DNA of 14,403 nucleotides, taken from positions 1 through 14,403 of the forward strand of contig CAXCCG010000067.1 of the NCBI GenBank assembly GCA_963981015.1, in the 5' to 3' direction. The position numbers and the translations under genes are program-made. Numbering within the stretch: position 1 is the first letter of the stretch; each line of letters starts with the position of its first letter. Source of the stretch: Thiopontia sp013349825. GTDB lineage: Bacteria; Pseudomonadota; Gammaproteobacteria; GCF-002020875. Below, piece after piece: positions 7,146-14,287 of the stretch. The notes beneath the pieces are model-generated. The model made no database searches and had not been told where the DNA came from. It saw nothing but the letters and a program-made list of their open reading frames with translations.

Positions 7146-8168
7146 ATGGTCTCCAAGATGGTTCCCCATAACAGCAGTAGTACGACCAAAGAGATGGCAA
7201 CCGTCATCTTTGCCATGCTCCCCGGGCTGTTCGCATTGGGATGGATCTTTGGACCGGGTGTATGGATTCATGTCGCTATTGTCGTACCCACAGCAATGGT
7301 TGCCGAAGCCGCAATTCTATTGATACGGGGACGCAACCCAATCAATGAACTCAACGACCTCAGTGCCATATTGACCGCCCTGCTACTCGCCGCCTCCCTG
7401 CCTCCGCTACTCCCCTGGTGGATGACTCTACTCGGCACTCTGTTTGCAATCATTCTCGCTAAACAGCTCTATGGTGGGCTTGGACAGAACCCGTTTAATC
7501 CTGCCATGATCGGTTATGTCATTTTGCTGGTCTCTTTCCCACTGGAGATGACCAGTTGGTTACCGGCAGCAGGTATTCAGGGAGAGCCCCTCTCCTGGAC
7601 AGCCGCTTCACAGGTGATCTTCGGCACCGGACCCACAACAGTAGATACACTGACCGGAGCCACTCCGCTCGGAGGTCTGAAGACCGGCCTGATCCAGGGC
7701 CTCACTCTGCAAGAGTCACTGTTAAAACTTCCCAACGGTCTGCTTGCTGGCCCAGGCTGGGAGTGGATCAATATCGCTTTCCTTGTGGGTGGATTGATAC
7801 TGCTCTTCACCCGCACCATCAGTTGGCACATTCCTCTCAGTGTTCTGGGCGGACTTTTCCTGACCGCACTCATCTTTAACCTTATTGATCCCAATAGTTA
7901 CGCCACACCACTCTACCATCTACTGAGTGGTGGCATCATGCTCGGTGCCTTCTTCATCGCCACCGATCCGGTGACTGCAAGCACCACACCTATGGGGCGT
8001 ATCTGGTTTGGTGTGGGGATCGGAGTACTCGACTATATCATCCGTACCTGGGGCGGTTATCCCGATGCAGTTGCCTTCAGCGTACTGTTGATGAACATGT
8101 TTGCACCCTTGATTGATCATTTTACCCAACCCACCATCTACGGCGGCAATCGAGAGGCCCGTCCATGA
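7146..8168 (+). CDS. rsxD: Electron transport complex subunit RsxD (RnfD)
   Basis: An integral membrane subunit (340 residues) carrying covalently bound FMN. It has many hydrophobic helices and the conserved block AKQLYGGLGQNPFNPAMIGY. The flavinylation motif is TGATPL, with Thr173 the likely FMN-linked residue. Near the C-terminus, GAFFIATDPVTASTTPMGR and WGGYPDAVAFSVLLMN are family signatures. Length is close to E. coli RsxD (352). The ATG at 7146 has a good AGGAGA ribosome site about 7 bases upstream, the strongest in the operon. This fits its separation from rsxC by 159 bp and the loss of translational coupling there. Its stop overlaps the rsxG start (ATGA). Confidence 0.96.
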   Translation: MVSKMVPHNSSSTTKEMATVIFAMLPGLFALGWIFGPGVWIHVAIVVPTAMVAEAAILLIRGRNPINELNDLSAILTALLLAASLPPLLPWWMTLLGTLFAIILAKQLYGGLGQNPFNPAMIGYVILLVSFPLEMTSWLPAAGIQGEPLSWTAASQVIFGTGPTTVDTLTGATPLGGLKTGLIQGLTLQESLLKLPNGLLAGPGWEWINIAFLVGGLILLFTRTISWHIPLSVLGGLFLTALIFNLIDPNSYATPLYHLLSGGIMLGAFFIATDPVTASTTPMGRIWFGVGIGVLDYIIRTWGGYPDAVAFSVLLMNMFAPLIDHFTQPTIYGGNREARP

Positions 8169-8797
8169 GAGAGGTGGCTCAAATTGCACTACGGAGCGCT
8201 GGCGTACTGGCACTATTCGCCTTTCTGGGTACTGCGCTGGTGGCCTTCACCTATGAAGAGACCAAACAGCAGATCGCCGAGAATCAGAGACTCTCTCTAC
8301 TTAAGTCTCTGGGGCAACTGGTTCACGAGAGTGCTTACGACAACAGCCTGTTAGAAGAGCGCATCACTGTAGCTGCTGATCCCCACTTAGGCACTACAGA
8401 GACAAGCTATGCCTATCTCGCCAAGTTACAGGGGGCGGTCCATACGGTACTCCTCACCCCTACAACTGAGGAGGGTTACAGTGGCACCATCGACCTTCTG
8501 GTCGCTATCCGTCAGGATGGCACCGTCATCGGGGTGCGTATACTCCGCCACAGCGAAACTCCGGGGCTGGGGGATCTGATCGATATCAAAAAATCGAAAT
8601 GGGTTCTCGGTTTCAACGGACACTCTCTTGATAACCTGAGTCATTCGCAGTGGAACGTCAAAAAGGATGGTGGTCGCTTTGATCAATTTACCGGAGCCAC
8701 CATTACACCCCGCGCTGTGATCCGGGCAGTCCACAACAGCCTGCTCTACTTCAAACAGCACCGGAAAACCCTGTTACAGGAGAAGCCTGCATCATGA
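8165..8797 (+). CDS. rsxG: Electron transport complex subunit RsxG (RnfG), FMN-binding
   Basis: A membrane-anchored flavoprotein (210 residues) on the periplasmic side. One N-terminal membrane helix (about 5-30) is followed by a soluble FMN-binding domain. The covalent FMN site is intact in FDQFTGATITPRAV, with Thr179 the predicted attachment residue. HSETPGLGD and the WNVKKDGG stretch just before the FMN site are also family hallmarks. Length matches E. coli RsxG (206). It overlaps rsxD upstream and rsxE downstream by ATGA in both cases, so it is tightly coupled with its neighbours. The FMN on RsxD and RsxG would need a flavin transferase of the ApbE type, which is not in this window. Confidence 0.96.
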   Translation: MREVAQIALRSAGVLALFAFLGTALVAFTYEETKQQIAENQRLSLLKSLGQLVHESAYDNSLLEERITVAADPHLGTTETSYAYLAKLQGAVHTVLLTPTTEEGYSGTIDLLVAIRQDGTVIGVRILRHSETPGLGDLIDIKKSKWVLGFNGHSLDNLSHSQWNVKKDGGRFDQFTGATITPRAVIRAVHNSLLYFKQHRKTLLQEKPAS

Positions 8798-9501
8798 GTG
8801 AAACAACTGCGAAGGAGAAACCTTTGACCCATTATCGCAAACTGCTCAGTGATGGCCTCTGGACCAACAATGCCGGCCTGGTTCAGCTACTGGGGCTGTG
8901 CCCGCTTCTGGCGGTGACAACCACCACGATTAACGGCTTGGGGCTAGGACTGGCAACTACGCTTACCCTGATTATCTCTAACCTGATGGTCTCTTCGATC
9001 CGCAACTTTATCTCTCAGGAGATCCGCATTCCCGTCTTTGTTCTGATCATTGCCTCTACCGTCACGGGTATTGAACTGGCGATGAACGCCTGGTTCCACG
9101 AACTCTTTCTGGTGTTAGGAATCTTCATTCCGCTGATCGTCACCAACTGCGCTATTATTGGCCGCGCCGAGGCCTTTGCCAGCCGTAACAGCCTACTCCC
9201 TGCTCTGGTTGATGCCATTAGCATGGGCGTTGGTTTTACCCTGTTGTTGATGCTGCTGGGTGGACTGCGTGAGCTGTTTGGCTTCGGGACGCTATTCGCT
9301 CAATCTGATCTGATGTTTGGTGAAGGGGCAGAGTGGATGACCATAACCCTGATAGAGGATTATCGGGGCTTCCTGTTGGCTATTCTGCCACCCGGTGCTT
9401 TTATCGGCCTGGGGTTGATCATTGCGGCCAAAAACCGAATCGACCAACGGATGACAGAGGCTGTTTCCGCACGCACAGCCCTGCAACCACAAACTGCTTA
9501 A
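8794..9501 (+). CDS. rsxE: Electron transport complex subunit RsxE (RnfE)
   Basis: An integral membrane subunit (235 residues), paralogous to RsxA. The motif pair seen in RsxA recurs: GLCPLLAVT with Cys36 and VTNCAIIGRAEAFA with Cys119. These two cysteines are expected to pair with those of RsxA around an intramembrane iron-sulfur cluster. NNAGLVQLLGLCP near the start and the GLRELFGFGTLF segment are typical of RsxE. The start overlaps the rsxG stop (ATGA). Length matches the family (231 in E. coli). nth begins 5 bases after its stop, so the set rsxABCDGE-nth is complete and in the classical order. Confidence 0.96.
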   Translation: MSETTAKEKPLTHYRKLLSDGLWTNNAGLVQLLGLCPLLAVTTTTINGLGLGLATTLTLIISNLMVSSIRNFISQEIRIPVFVLIIASTVTGIELAMNAWFHELFLVLGIFIPLIVTNCAIIGRAEAFASRNSLLPALVDAISMGVGFTLLLMLLGGLRELFGFGTLFAQSDLMFGEGAEWMTITLIEDYRGFLLAILPPGAFIGLGLIIAAKNRIDQRMTEAVSARTALQPQTA

Positions 9502-9506
9502 GTTCG

Positions 9507-10139
9507 ATGAACAAGCAGATCCGTGAACAGATCTTCAGTCGTCTGGATGAGGCCATTCCAGAACCGACCACAGAACTCAACTACAGCACTCCATTTGAGC
9601 TGTTGACCGCTGTATTGCTCTCGGCACAGGCCACCGACGTGGGGGTCAACAAGGCAACGGCGAAACTTTTCCCGGTTGCCAATACACCGAAGGCGATCTT
9701 TGAGCTGGGTGAAACGGGCATCAAAAAATATATTAAAACCATCGGTCTCTTCAACAGCAAGGCAAAGCATCTGTTACAGACGGCACAGATCCTTCATCAA
9801 CAGTACAACGATGTCGTCCCTGATCAGAGAGAGGCACTGGAGTCTCTTCCCGGTGTAGGGCGCAAGACAGCCAATGTCATACTTAACACCGCCTTTGGAC
9901 AACCCACCATAGCGGTCGATACCCATATTTTCCGTGTCTCCAACCGCACCAAACTTGCTCCGGGAAAAAATGTACTGGAGGTAGAGAAGAAGTTGCTCAA
10001 ATTTGTTCCAAAGATCTATCTACAAGATGCACATCATCTACTGATCTTGCATGGTCGCTACACCTGTATCGCCCGTAAGCCCAAGTGTGCTGAATGTTGC
10101 ATTCTTGATCTCTGCGAATACCGAGACAAAACGGCCTGA
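9507..10139 (+). CDS. nth: Endonuclease III
   Basis: A base-excision repair glycosylase/AP lyase (210 residues) that removes oxidised pyrimidines such as thymine glycol. The helix-hairpin-helix LPGVGRKTAN carries the catalytic Lys120, and VDTHIFR carries Asp138; both fall at the same numbers as in E. coli Nth (211 residues). The C-terminal 4Fe-4S motif C-x6-C-x2-C-x5-C is intact (CIARKPKCAECCILDLC). The ATG at 9507 gives the standard N-terminus MNKQIREQIF; an upstream in-frame ATG lies inside rsxE and is a shadow. The position directly after rsxE is conserved in many gammaproteobacteria. It is probably cotranscribed, linking oxidative-damage repair with the redox complex. Confidence 0.97.
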   Translation: MNKQIREQIFSRLDEAIPEPTTELNYSTPFELLTAVLLSAQATDVGVNKATAKLFPVANTPKAIFELGETGIKKYIKTIGLFNSKAKHLLQTAQILHQQYNDVVPDQREALESLPGVGRKTANVILNTAFGQPTIAVDTHIFRVSNRTKLAPGKNVLEVEKKLLKFVPKIYLQDAHHLLILHGRYTCIARKPKCAECCILDLCEYRDKTA

Positions 10140-10140
10140 T

Positions 10141-10575
10141 ATGCTGTTTACCCAGAACCGTGACGAGATGCGCCGCTTCTACCTTCAGGCGTGGCAAAAA
10201 CAGTGCAAAAAACTCCCGTTGGAACCGTTAGAGGCTCAGGTTGCTGACATTATTGAGCTGCACCCTGAGTACCACACACTACTGCAACAAGGGGAAGAGC
10301 AGCTCAACAAAGAGTGGACACCCGAGATGGGAGAGAGCAACCCTTTTCTCCATATGGGGATGCATCTCGCCATTCGTGAGCAGCTCTCCACCGACCGTCC
10401 ACCCGGTATTCGTGCTGCCACTCAAAAACTGCTCCGTTTAACCGGTGATGGCCACGCCACAGAACATCAGATGATGGAGTGCCTGGGGGAGGCCTTATGG
10501 AATGGACAACGTGACAACCAAACCCCTGATGAACAACGTTATCTAAGCTGTGTTGAACAACTCAGCCGAAGGTAA
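10141..10575 (+). CDS. DUF1841 family protein
   Basis: A 144-residue soluble protein with no signal peptide or membrane helix. It resembles the DUF1841 family: FTQNRDEMRRFYLQAWQK at the start, an HPEYH segment, and NPFLHMGMHLAIREQ in the middle. The function of the family is unknown; the conserved acidic and His residues hint at, but do not prove, a metal site. The ATG at 10141 begins one base after the nth stop, so translation is probably coupled. From memory, nth-DUF1841 adjacency recurs in proteobacteria. It appears to be the last gene of the metG-rsx-nth run. No intrinsic terminator with a T-tract was seen after it. Confidence 0.8.
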   Translation: MLFTQNRDEMRRFYLQAWQKQCKKLPLEPLEAQVADIIELHPEYHTLLQQGEEQLNKEWTPEMGESNPFLHMGMHLAIREQLSTDRPPGIRAATQKLLRLTGDGHATEHQMMECLGEALWNGQRDNQTPDEQRYLSCVEQLSRR

Positions 10576-10641
10576 TTTCCAATCAGCCAGTAGGATAGAC
10601 CATACTGTGATTGACGAACTATCAATAGTTGCATAAGTTGC

Positions 10642-10703
10642 TTCATACGCCAACGTCTTCCTCCTTGCAGGGGGAAGGCTGGAATGGGGGCAGGGTGTAT
10701 GAA
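10642..10703. repeat. 62-bp nested palindrome (small intergenic element)
   Basis: Outer arms TTCATAC (10642-10648) and GTATGAA (10697-10703) enclose a strong hairpin: CTTCCTCC at 10657-10664, loop TTGCA, GGGGGAAG at 10670-10677 (8 pairs, one G-T). No T-tract follows, so it is not a standard terminator. Pyrimidine-rich arms facing purine-rich arms recall short intergenic palindromes found in many copies in proteobacterial genomes. The rest of 10576-10866 shows no supported gene. Confidence 0.5.
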
Positions 10704-10866
10704 TTAATGCAATGCTTGATTCAAACCCTTACGCACGATCAAGGATAGTGGTGATACGTTGATAGAGGTGTTGAGTGGATAGGGCTTGTTTGGGTTGGCC
10801 CATTGGGTTGCCCCTTTGTGCACAATACGATCAGCCCACAGACTAAACACGGTAAAATCACACAAT

Positions 10867-12288
10867 CTATCCACCGACATGCTGAGCAATTGCAACAAAG
10901 GTATTTTCACCTTTACTATCATAAGTATTTACAACTTCAATTTCGTTGTCGTAAATAATCTCATCAGAAAAAAACATAGAAAAAAGTCCAGCTGGTTTTG
11001 AATTATGATTTGGACAACGAATATAGTTATTCCTTGATATGTTATTTTCTTTCAAAATATCATATGCTTCAATCAATTGTGTTATCTCACTGTTCTTTAA
11101 TTTATCATCCAGAAATACCAATAAATCTTTGCATTCTTCTATTAAATCTACTGAATCATCGCGCCCACTCATGTATTCTAATGTACTAAACAGCGCTGAG
11201 TCATATAATGGTGACGTTTTTAAGATAGGATCACCAATTCCAACGATCTGATCCAGATCACTATATGCATGACTCTTACAAAGTTCAGCAATTTTATCAA
11301 TATCCACTAAATCCGAGTGATTTATTTTCTCTTTTGGAATAACTCTTGTCATTATCTCATGCGGATAATAATCATAAGCCCACACTTGTAACAAGCCTTC
11401 TTCAAAATCATAATCACATTTATCATTTATCATTTCAAGTTCAATTTGAAGGCAAGGAAGATCATACGTCCCTTTACTTCCTATTGGCATAGGATACTCA
11501 GAAGAAGTATAAAGAGCTGGTCCAAACACGCTCTTTGTACGATCAATATCTGATATATTCTTAGTTTCCAATAAAATGGTGTTGCCTATTGACCACGATG
11601 AAAAAGCTGAAATTGTTTCTAATAGATCCTCACCAACAAGATCGAAGCACACAAACTTCTCTACCTCAATCATAGAAGATAAATTATTCAGAATAGATTC
11701 TGCTTTATTTATGATATCTATCTTATATTCAATACTCTCTTTCTCAATCAGTTTATCTATCGATTCAGTAAGAACAGGAATATCGACAAGATTATCTATG
11801 CCTTTTGTTATTACTTCTTTTACAAGTTGCGCCTGTGAGTGCCTAGTCATATGGCGTGATACTAATGGGCATTGATCTGCTGCATATTTTGAGAGTGGTC
11901 CAAGGCCTTCTGGAACCTTATCAACTCCTATCAGAGCTGAAACTACGCGTTCAAGGAACATAAAACCCCTATCTATATTCTGTGAATACGAATCATTTTC
12001 GAGTGCGCGCCTCCAGCTATTTTCCGATATTCCATCCAATACCGAGATTAGATCAGACTTGCAACTATCCCCTAAAATACTTTTCAAAAATAGATAGGTC
12101 ACACCTCTTTGGAAATCGTCACTGGAGTTTGTAAATAAATCATAATACTCTCTTTCTTCATTCTGAAGATACTGCCTCACCCATCTTCCTACCGTTGAAG
12201 GACTAACTCCTAACTTTTGTGCAACATCTTTTCTAGTTAATCCTTGCTCGACAACGAGCTCTACAGCTTGGCTTCTACTCATATCCAT
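10867..12288 (-). CDS. HTH protein with unfamiliar C-terminal region, possibly DUF1963/YwqG-like
   Basis: A 473-residue protein I do not recognise as a whole. Residues 3-43 form a helix-turn-helix like that of IS3-type transposase OrfA proteins (RSQAVELVVEQGLTRKDVAQ, then a recognition helix GVSPSTVGRWVRQYL). Residues 50-250 are mostly helical and charged, with no known motif. Around 254-317 the pattern FGPALYTSSEYPMP, LPCLQIEL, EEGLLQVWAYD recalls DUF1963/YwqG-like proteins, where a GG-P segment precedes a Q-I-D/E-L strand and a G-LLQ-F/W strand; this is weak similarity by eye. No signal peptide or membrane helix is visible. The ATG at 12286-12288 has AAGGGG 11 bases upstream; an ATG two codons later is an alternative. 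The gene is very AT-rich (about a third G+C by eye) and rich in Ile, Asn, Asp and Lys, suggesting recent transfer. A transcriptional regulator or a defence-linked sensor are both possible. Confidence 0.7.
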   Translation of the reverse strand: MDMSRSQAVELVVEQGLTRKDVAQKLGVSPSTVGRWVRQYLQNEEREYYDLFTNSSDDFQRGVTYLFLKSILGDSCKSDLISVLDGISENSWRRALENDSYSQNIDRGFMFLERVVSALIGVDKVPEGLGPLSKYAADQCPLVSRHMTRHSQAQLVKEVITKGIDNLVDIPVLTESIDKLIEKESIEYKIDIINKAESILNNLSSMIEVEKFVCFDLVGEDLLETISAFSSWSIGNTILLETKNISDIDRTKSVFGPALYTSSEYPMPIGSKGTYDLPCLQIELEMINDKCDYDFEEGLLQVWAYDYYPHEIMTRVIPKEKINHSDLVDIDKIAELCKSHAYSDLDQIVGIGDPILKTSPLYDSALFSTLEYMSGRDDSVDLIEECKDLLVFLDDKLKNSEITQLIEAYDILKENNISRNNYIRCPNHNSKPAGLFSMFFSDEIIYDNEIEVVNTYDSKGENTFVAIAQHVGG

Positions 12289-12324
12289 TTTATTTCACAC
12301 CCCTTTCTTGCTTATACTCAACTT

Positions 12325-12336
12325 GCTGTTAACAGC
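12325..12336. promoter_or_regulatory. Perfect 12-bp palindrome upstream of the HTH gene
   Basis: GCTGTTAACAGC lies 37 bases upstream of the HTH gene start, next to a TATAAG that could be the -10 element on the minus strand. The symmetry and placement suit an operator, perhaps for the HTH protein itself. No good -35 was found, and the regulatory role is inference. Confidence 0.3.
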
Positions 12337-12403
12337 CTCCTGAGTCCGTAACTACCTCAAAGCCACTTCCAAGGCAAAATATCGCCAGTTACCGTCATCA
12401 GGA

Positions 12404-13813
12404 TTATTCAGCATCAGAAGACCCTTGGTTCTTAAGTTCGTCAAACTTAGATGCCATTGTGGGGTTACGCCGAGTTAGTTTTTTGATCGTTACATCCTGA
12501 GCCTTATTGTTTGCAAGACGAAGATTTCGATCAGTTCCAAGCAATGCATCCTTGGTTTTCTGCAAGTGAGTAATTGACTTATCGATCTCATCAATTGCTG
12601 TTTGAAATTTCCTCGAAGCAAGGTCATAGTTCTTCCCGAATGCACTCTTGAAGTTTTCGAGATCACTTTCGAAGCTTGTGACATCAACGTTCTGCGCCTT
12701 AACAAGCGCGAGCTCAGTCTTGTACTCCAATGAGTTCGTCGCTGCATTTCGCAACAATGTAATGATTGGAAGAAAGAGCTGCGGCCGAACAACATACATC
12801 TTTGGGTAGCGATGAAACACATCAACAATACCGGTATTATAGAGCTCACTCTCTGGCTCTAAGAGAGAAACCAGCACCGCATACTCACACCCCTTCTCAG
12901 CGCGGTCTTTATCGAGCTCTTTGAGGAAGTCTTCATTCTTTTTCTTCGTTGCGGTGGCATCGTTCTCATTCTTCATTTCAAACATGATCGACACAATTTC
13001 AGTGCCTGCCTCATCTAAGTCGCGAAATATATAGTCGCCTTTACTACCATTTCGTGCATCGTTATCCTTCTCAAAATATGCTCTCGGAAATGCCGTTGCT
13101 CTAATGCGATTGAACTCAGTTTCACAATGCTGCTCAAGCGATTCACCAACCATTTTTGTCGATAAACGAGCCTTCATATCGCGGAGGCGCTCAATCGCAT
13201 CATCACGATCCTGAATCTGCGTCTCGTACTTATCCTTAAGTGATTTCTCCGCGAGTTGCTTTTCAAGCGCTGCTCGCTCAAGGCTATTCTTTATTGCATC
13301 ACGCTCTTTCTCAACCAAACTAACTGCATCGGTGATGGCAAGCTTCTGCTCAAGCTCACTGGCATCGAGCTTGGCTTTTAAGCCCTGGATCTCTGTATTC
13401 TTTTTTACAGCCGCCTCCTGCAACTCCCTTGAGAATCTCGTACCGGCTAATTCAGAGGCTGCCTTCTGATCACGCTCGGCTTGTTTCAGTGCGTTAGCTA
13501 GCTCATCGCGCTCTTTTTCCACAGCGCTTAAAGCTTCAGTCACGGCAAGCTTCTGTGCAACCTCCCCAGCATCAAGTCTGGCTTTCAGCTCCTGAATTTC
13601 AGTATCTTTGGCTACGGTAGCCTTCTGCATTTCGCTACCCACCTCGTTCTTGGCGAGCTGGACGGCATTTCGTTTATCTTGCTCAGCTAACTCAAGCCGA
13701 TCATGCAACTGTTGCTCAAAGTCACTGTCACGGACCTGCTTGAGTATGTCTGCATACCCAGCTTCATCAATTTTGAATGCTTTCTCGCAATGTGGGCAGA
13801 TAATTTCATACAT
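12404..13813 (-). CDS. DUF2130 family coiled-coil protein with PD-(D/E)XK-like core
   Basis: A 469-residue protein of the DUF2130 family. It opens with a CPHC half zinc ribbon (residues 6-9, MYEIICPHCEKAFKID). A long coiled coil (about 30-220) contains a tandem duplication of period 69. The conserved core begins around MVGESLEQHCETEFN (221-235) and contains GSKGDYIFRD (256-265) and FEMKNE (278-283). E233, D260 and E279-x-K281 fit the pattern of a PD-(D/E)XK nuclease active site, a fold assigned to this family as I recall. A second helical segment (about 375-425) follows. The ATG at 13811-13813 has an AAGGAAAG ribosome site. No activity is established for the family; a nuclease role is inference. 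It lies between a palindromic element and the HTH gene, 115 bp upstream of the latter on the same strand, so the two could form a unit. G+C is intermediate between the core genes and the HTH gene. Confidence 0.85.
   Translation of the reverse strand: MYEIICPHCEKAFKIDEAGYADILKQVRDSDFEQQLHDRLELAEQDKRNAVQLAKNEVGSEMQKATVAKDTEIQELKARLDAGEVAQKLAVTEALSAVEKERDELANALKQAERDQKAASELAGTRFSRELQEAAVKKNTEIQGLKAKLDASELEQKLAITDAVSLVEKERDAIKNSLERAALEKQLAEKSLKDKYETQIQDRDDAIERLRDMKARLSTKMVGESLEQHCETEFNRIRATAFPRAYFEKDNDARNGSKGDYIFRDLDEAGTEIVSIMFEMKNENDATATKKKNEDFLKELDKDRAEKGCEYAVLVSLLEPESELYNTGIVDVFHRYPKMYVVRPQLFLPIITLLRNAATNSLEYKTELALVKAQNVDVTSFESDLENFKSAFGKNYDLASRKFQTAIDEIDKSITHLQKTKDALLGTDRNLRLANNKAQDVTIKKLTRRNPTMASKFDELKNQGSSDAE
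13277..13690 (-). repeat. Tandem duplication (2 x 207 bp) within the DUF2130 coiled coil
   Basis: Residues 42-110 and 111-179 align without gaps at a period of 69 residues: KDTEIQELKARLDAGEVAQK versus KNTEIQGLKAKLDASELEQK, then LAVTEALSAVEKERDEL versus LAITDAVSLVEKERDAI. The copies have diverged, so the duplication is not very recent. A third, partial start (EKQLAEKSL) may follow. Confidence 0.8.
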
Positions 13814-13867
13814 TATTACTTTCCTTTTTGTCGGTCACGATTTGCATCGAAACATATCGCGTGGCCC

Positions 13868-14034
13868 CTAGGTGCCTGTCCGAGAATAGGGAATCTACTG
13901 CGGAAAAGCTGAATTTGGTCATATTTTCCCATCCTTTTCGTTAAATAGTGGAACTATTCGCCTCAAATAATAAAAAAATCTGTCTCAAATCTGCTTCCCC
14001 TCGCTACGACTTCTATTCTCGGGCAAGCACCTAG
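13868..14034. repeat. Copy B: 167-bp palindromic element with 22-bp terminal inverted repeats
   Basis: Ends at 13868-13889 and 14013-14034 are inverted repeats matching at 20 of 22 bases; the outermost bases are CTAGGTGC and GCACCTAG. Similarity continues inward less perfectly. The exact centre is a perfect small hairpin, AATAGT-GGA-ACTATT (13944-13958). The right half is shared with the copy at the left end of the window. No transposase is encoded and no clear target-site duplication was seen, so it looks like a MITE or a large REP-like palindrome. It begins 54 bases upstream of the DUF2130 start codon and may carry, or insulate, that promoter. Confidence 0.75.
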
Positions 14035-14287
14035 TATGGGCACTATCTCAGCGTTGAACTAATCTCTATTCATACCCTGAGCACATATTTTTTGAAAAAA
14101 CTTAGCGTTAGCAGTCATCACCAACTGCTGCGTATTCAATTACTGCGGACGCACACTCAGTACCCCAATCTTATTAAGTGATTCTTACACTCCTTGGCTC
14201 GACTTCACCTCCAGGCTGAGCACTCCTCATCCTCATTGACCAGCCATCTATCTGCGTGTTGCAATCAATTTGAGGCTAGGTAAAAAG
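14035..14287. other. Intergenic stretch without recognisable genes
   Basis: This 253-bp stretch between the palindromic element and the truncated right-edge gene holds no supported ORF. A 6-bp hairpin (AGCAGT at 14110-14115, ACTGCT at 14124-14129) has a TTTTTT run some 8 bases beyond it on the minus strand. It could be a weak terminator for the right-edge gene, but it lies about 160 bases past that stop codon. Confidence 0.4.

Noticed and set aside
10617..10630. AACTAT-CA-ATAGTT palindrome after DUF1841, as a terminator or operator
   Set aside because: Short, AT-rich, with a two-base centre and no T-tract; such palindromes are expected by chance.
10704..10922. A 72-codon minus-strand open frame at the end of the HTH gene, considered as a gene remnant
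   Set aside because: It overlaps the HTH gene 3' end in another frame, has no family resemblance and no convincing start. I could not link it to any transposase.
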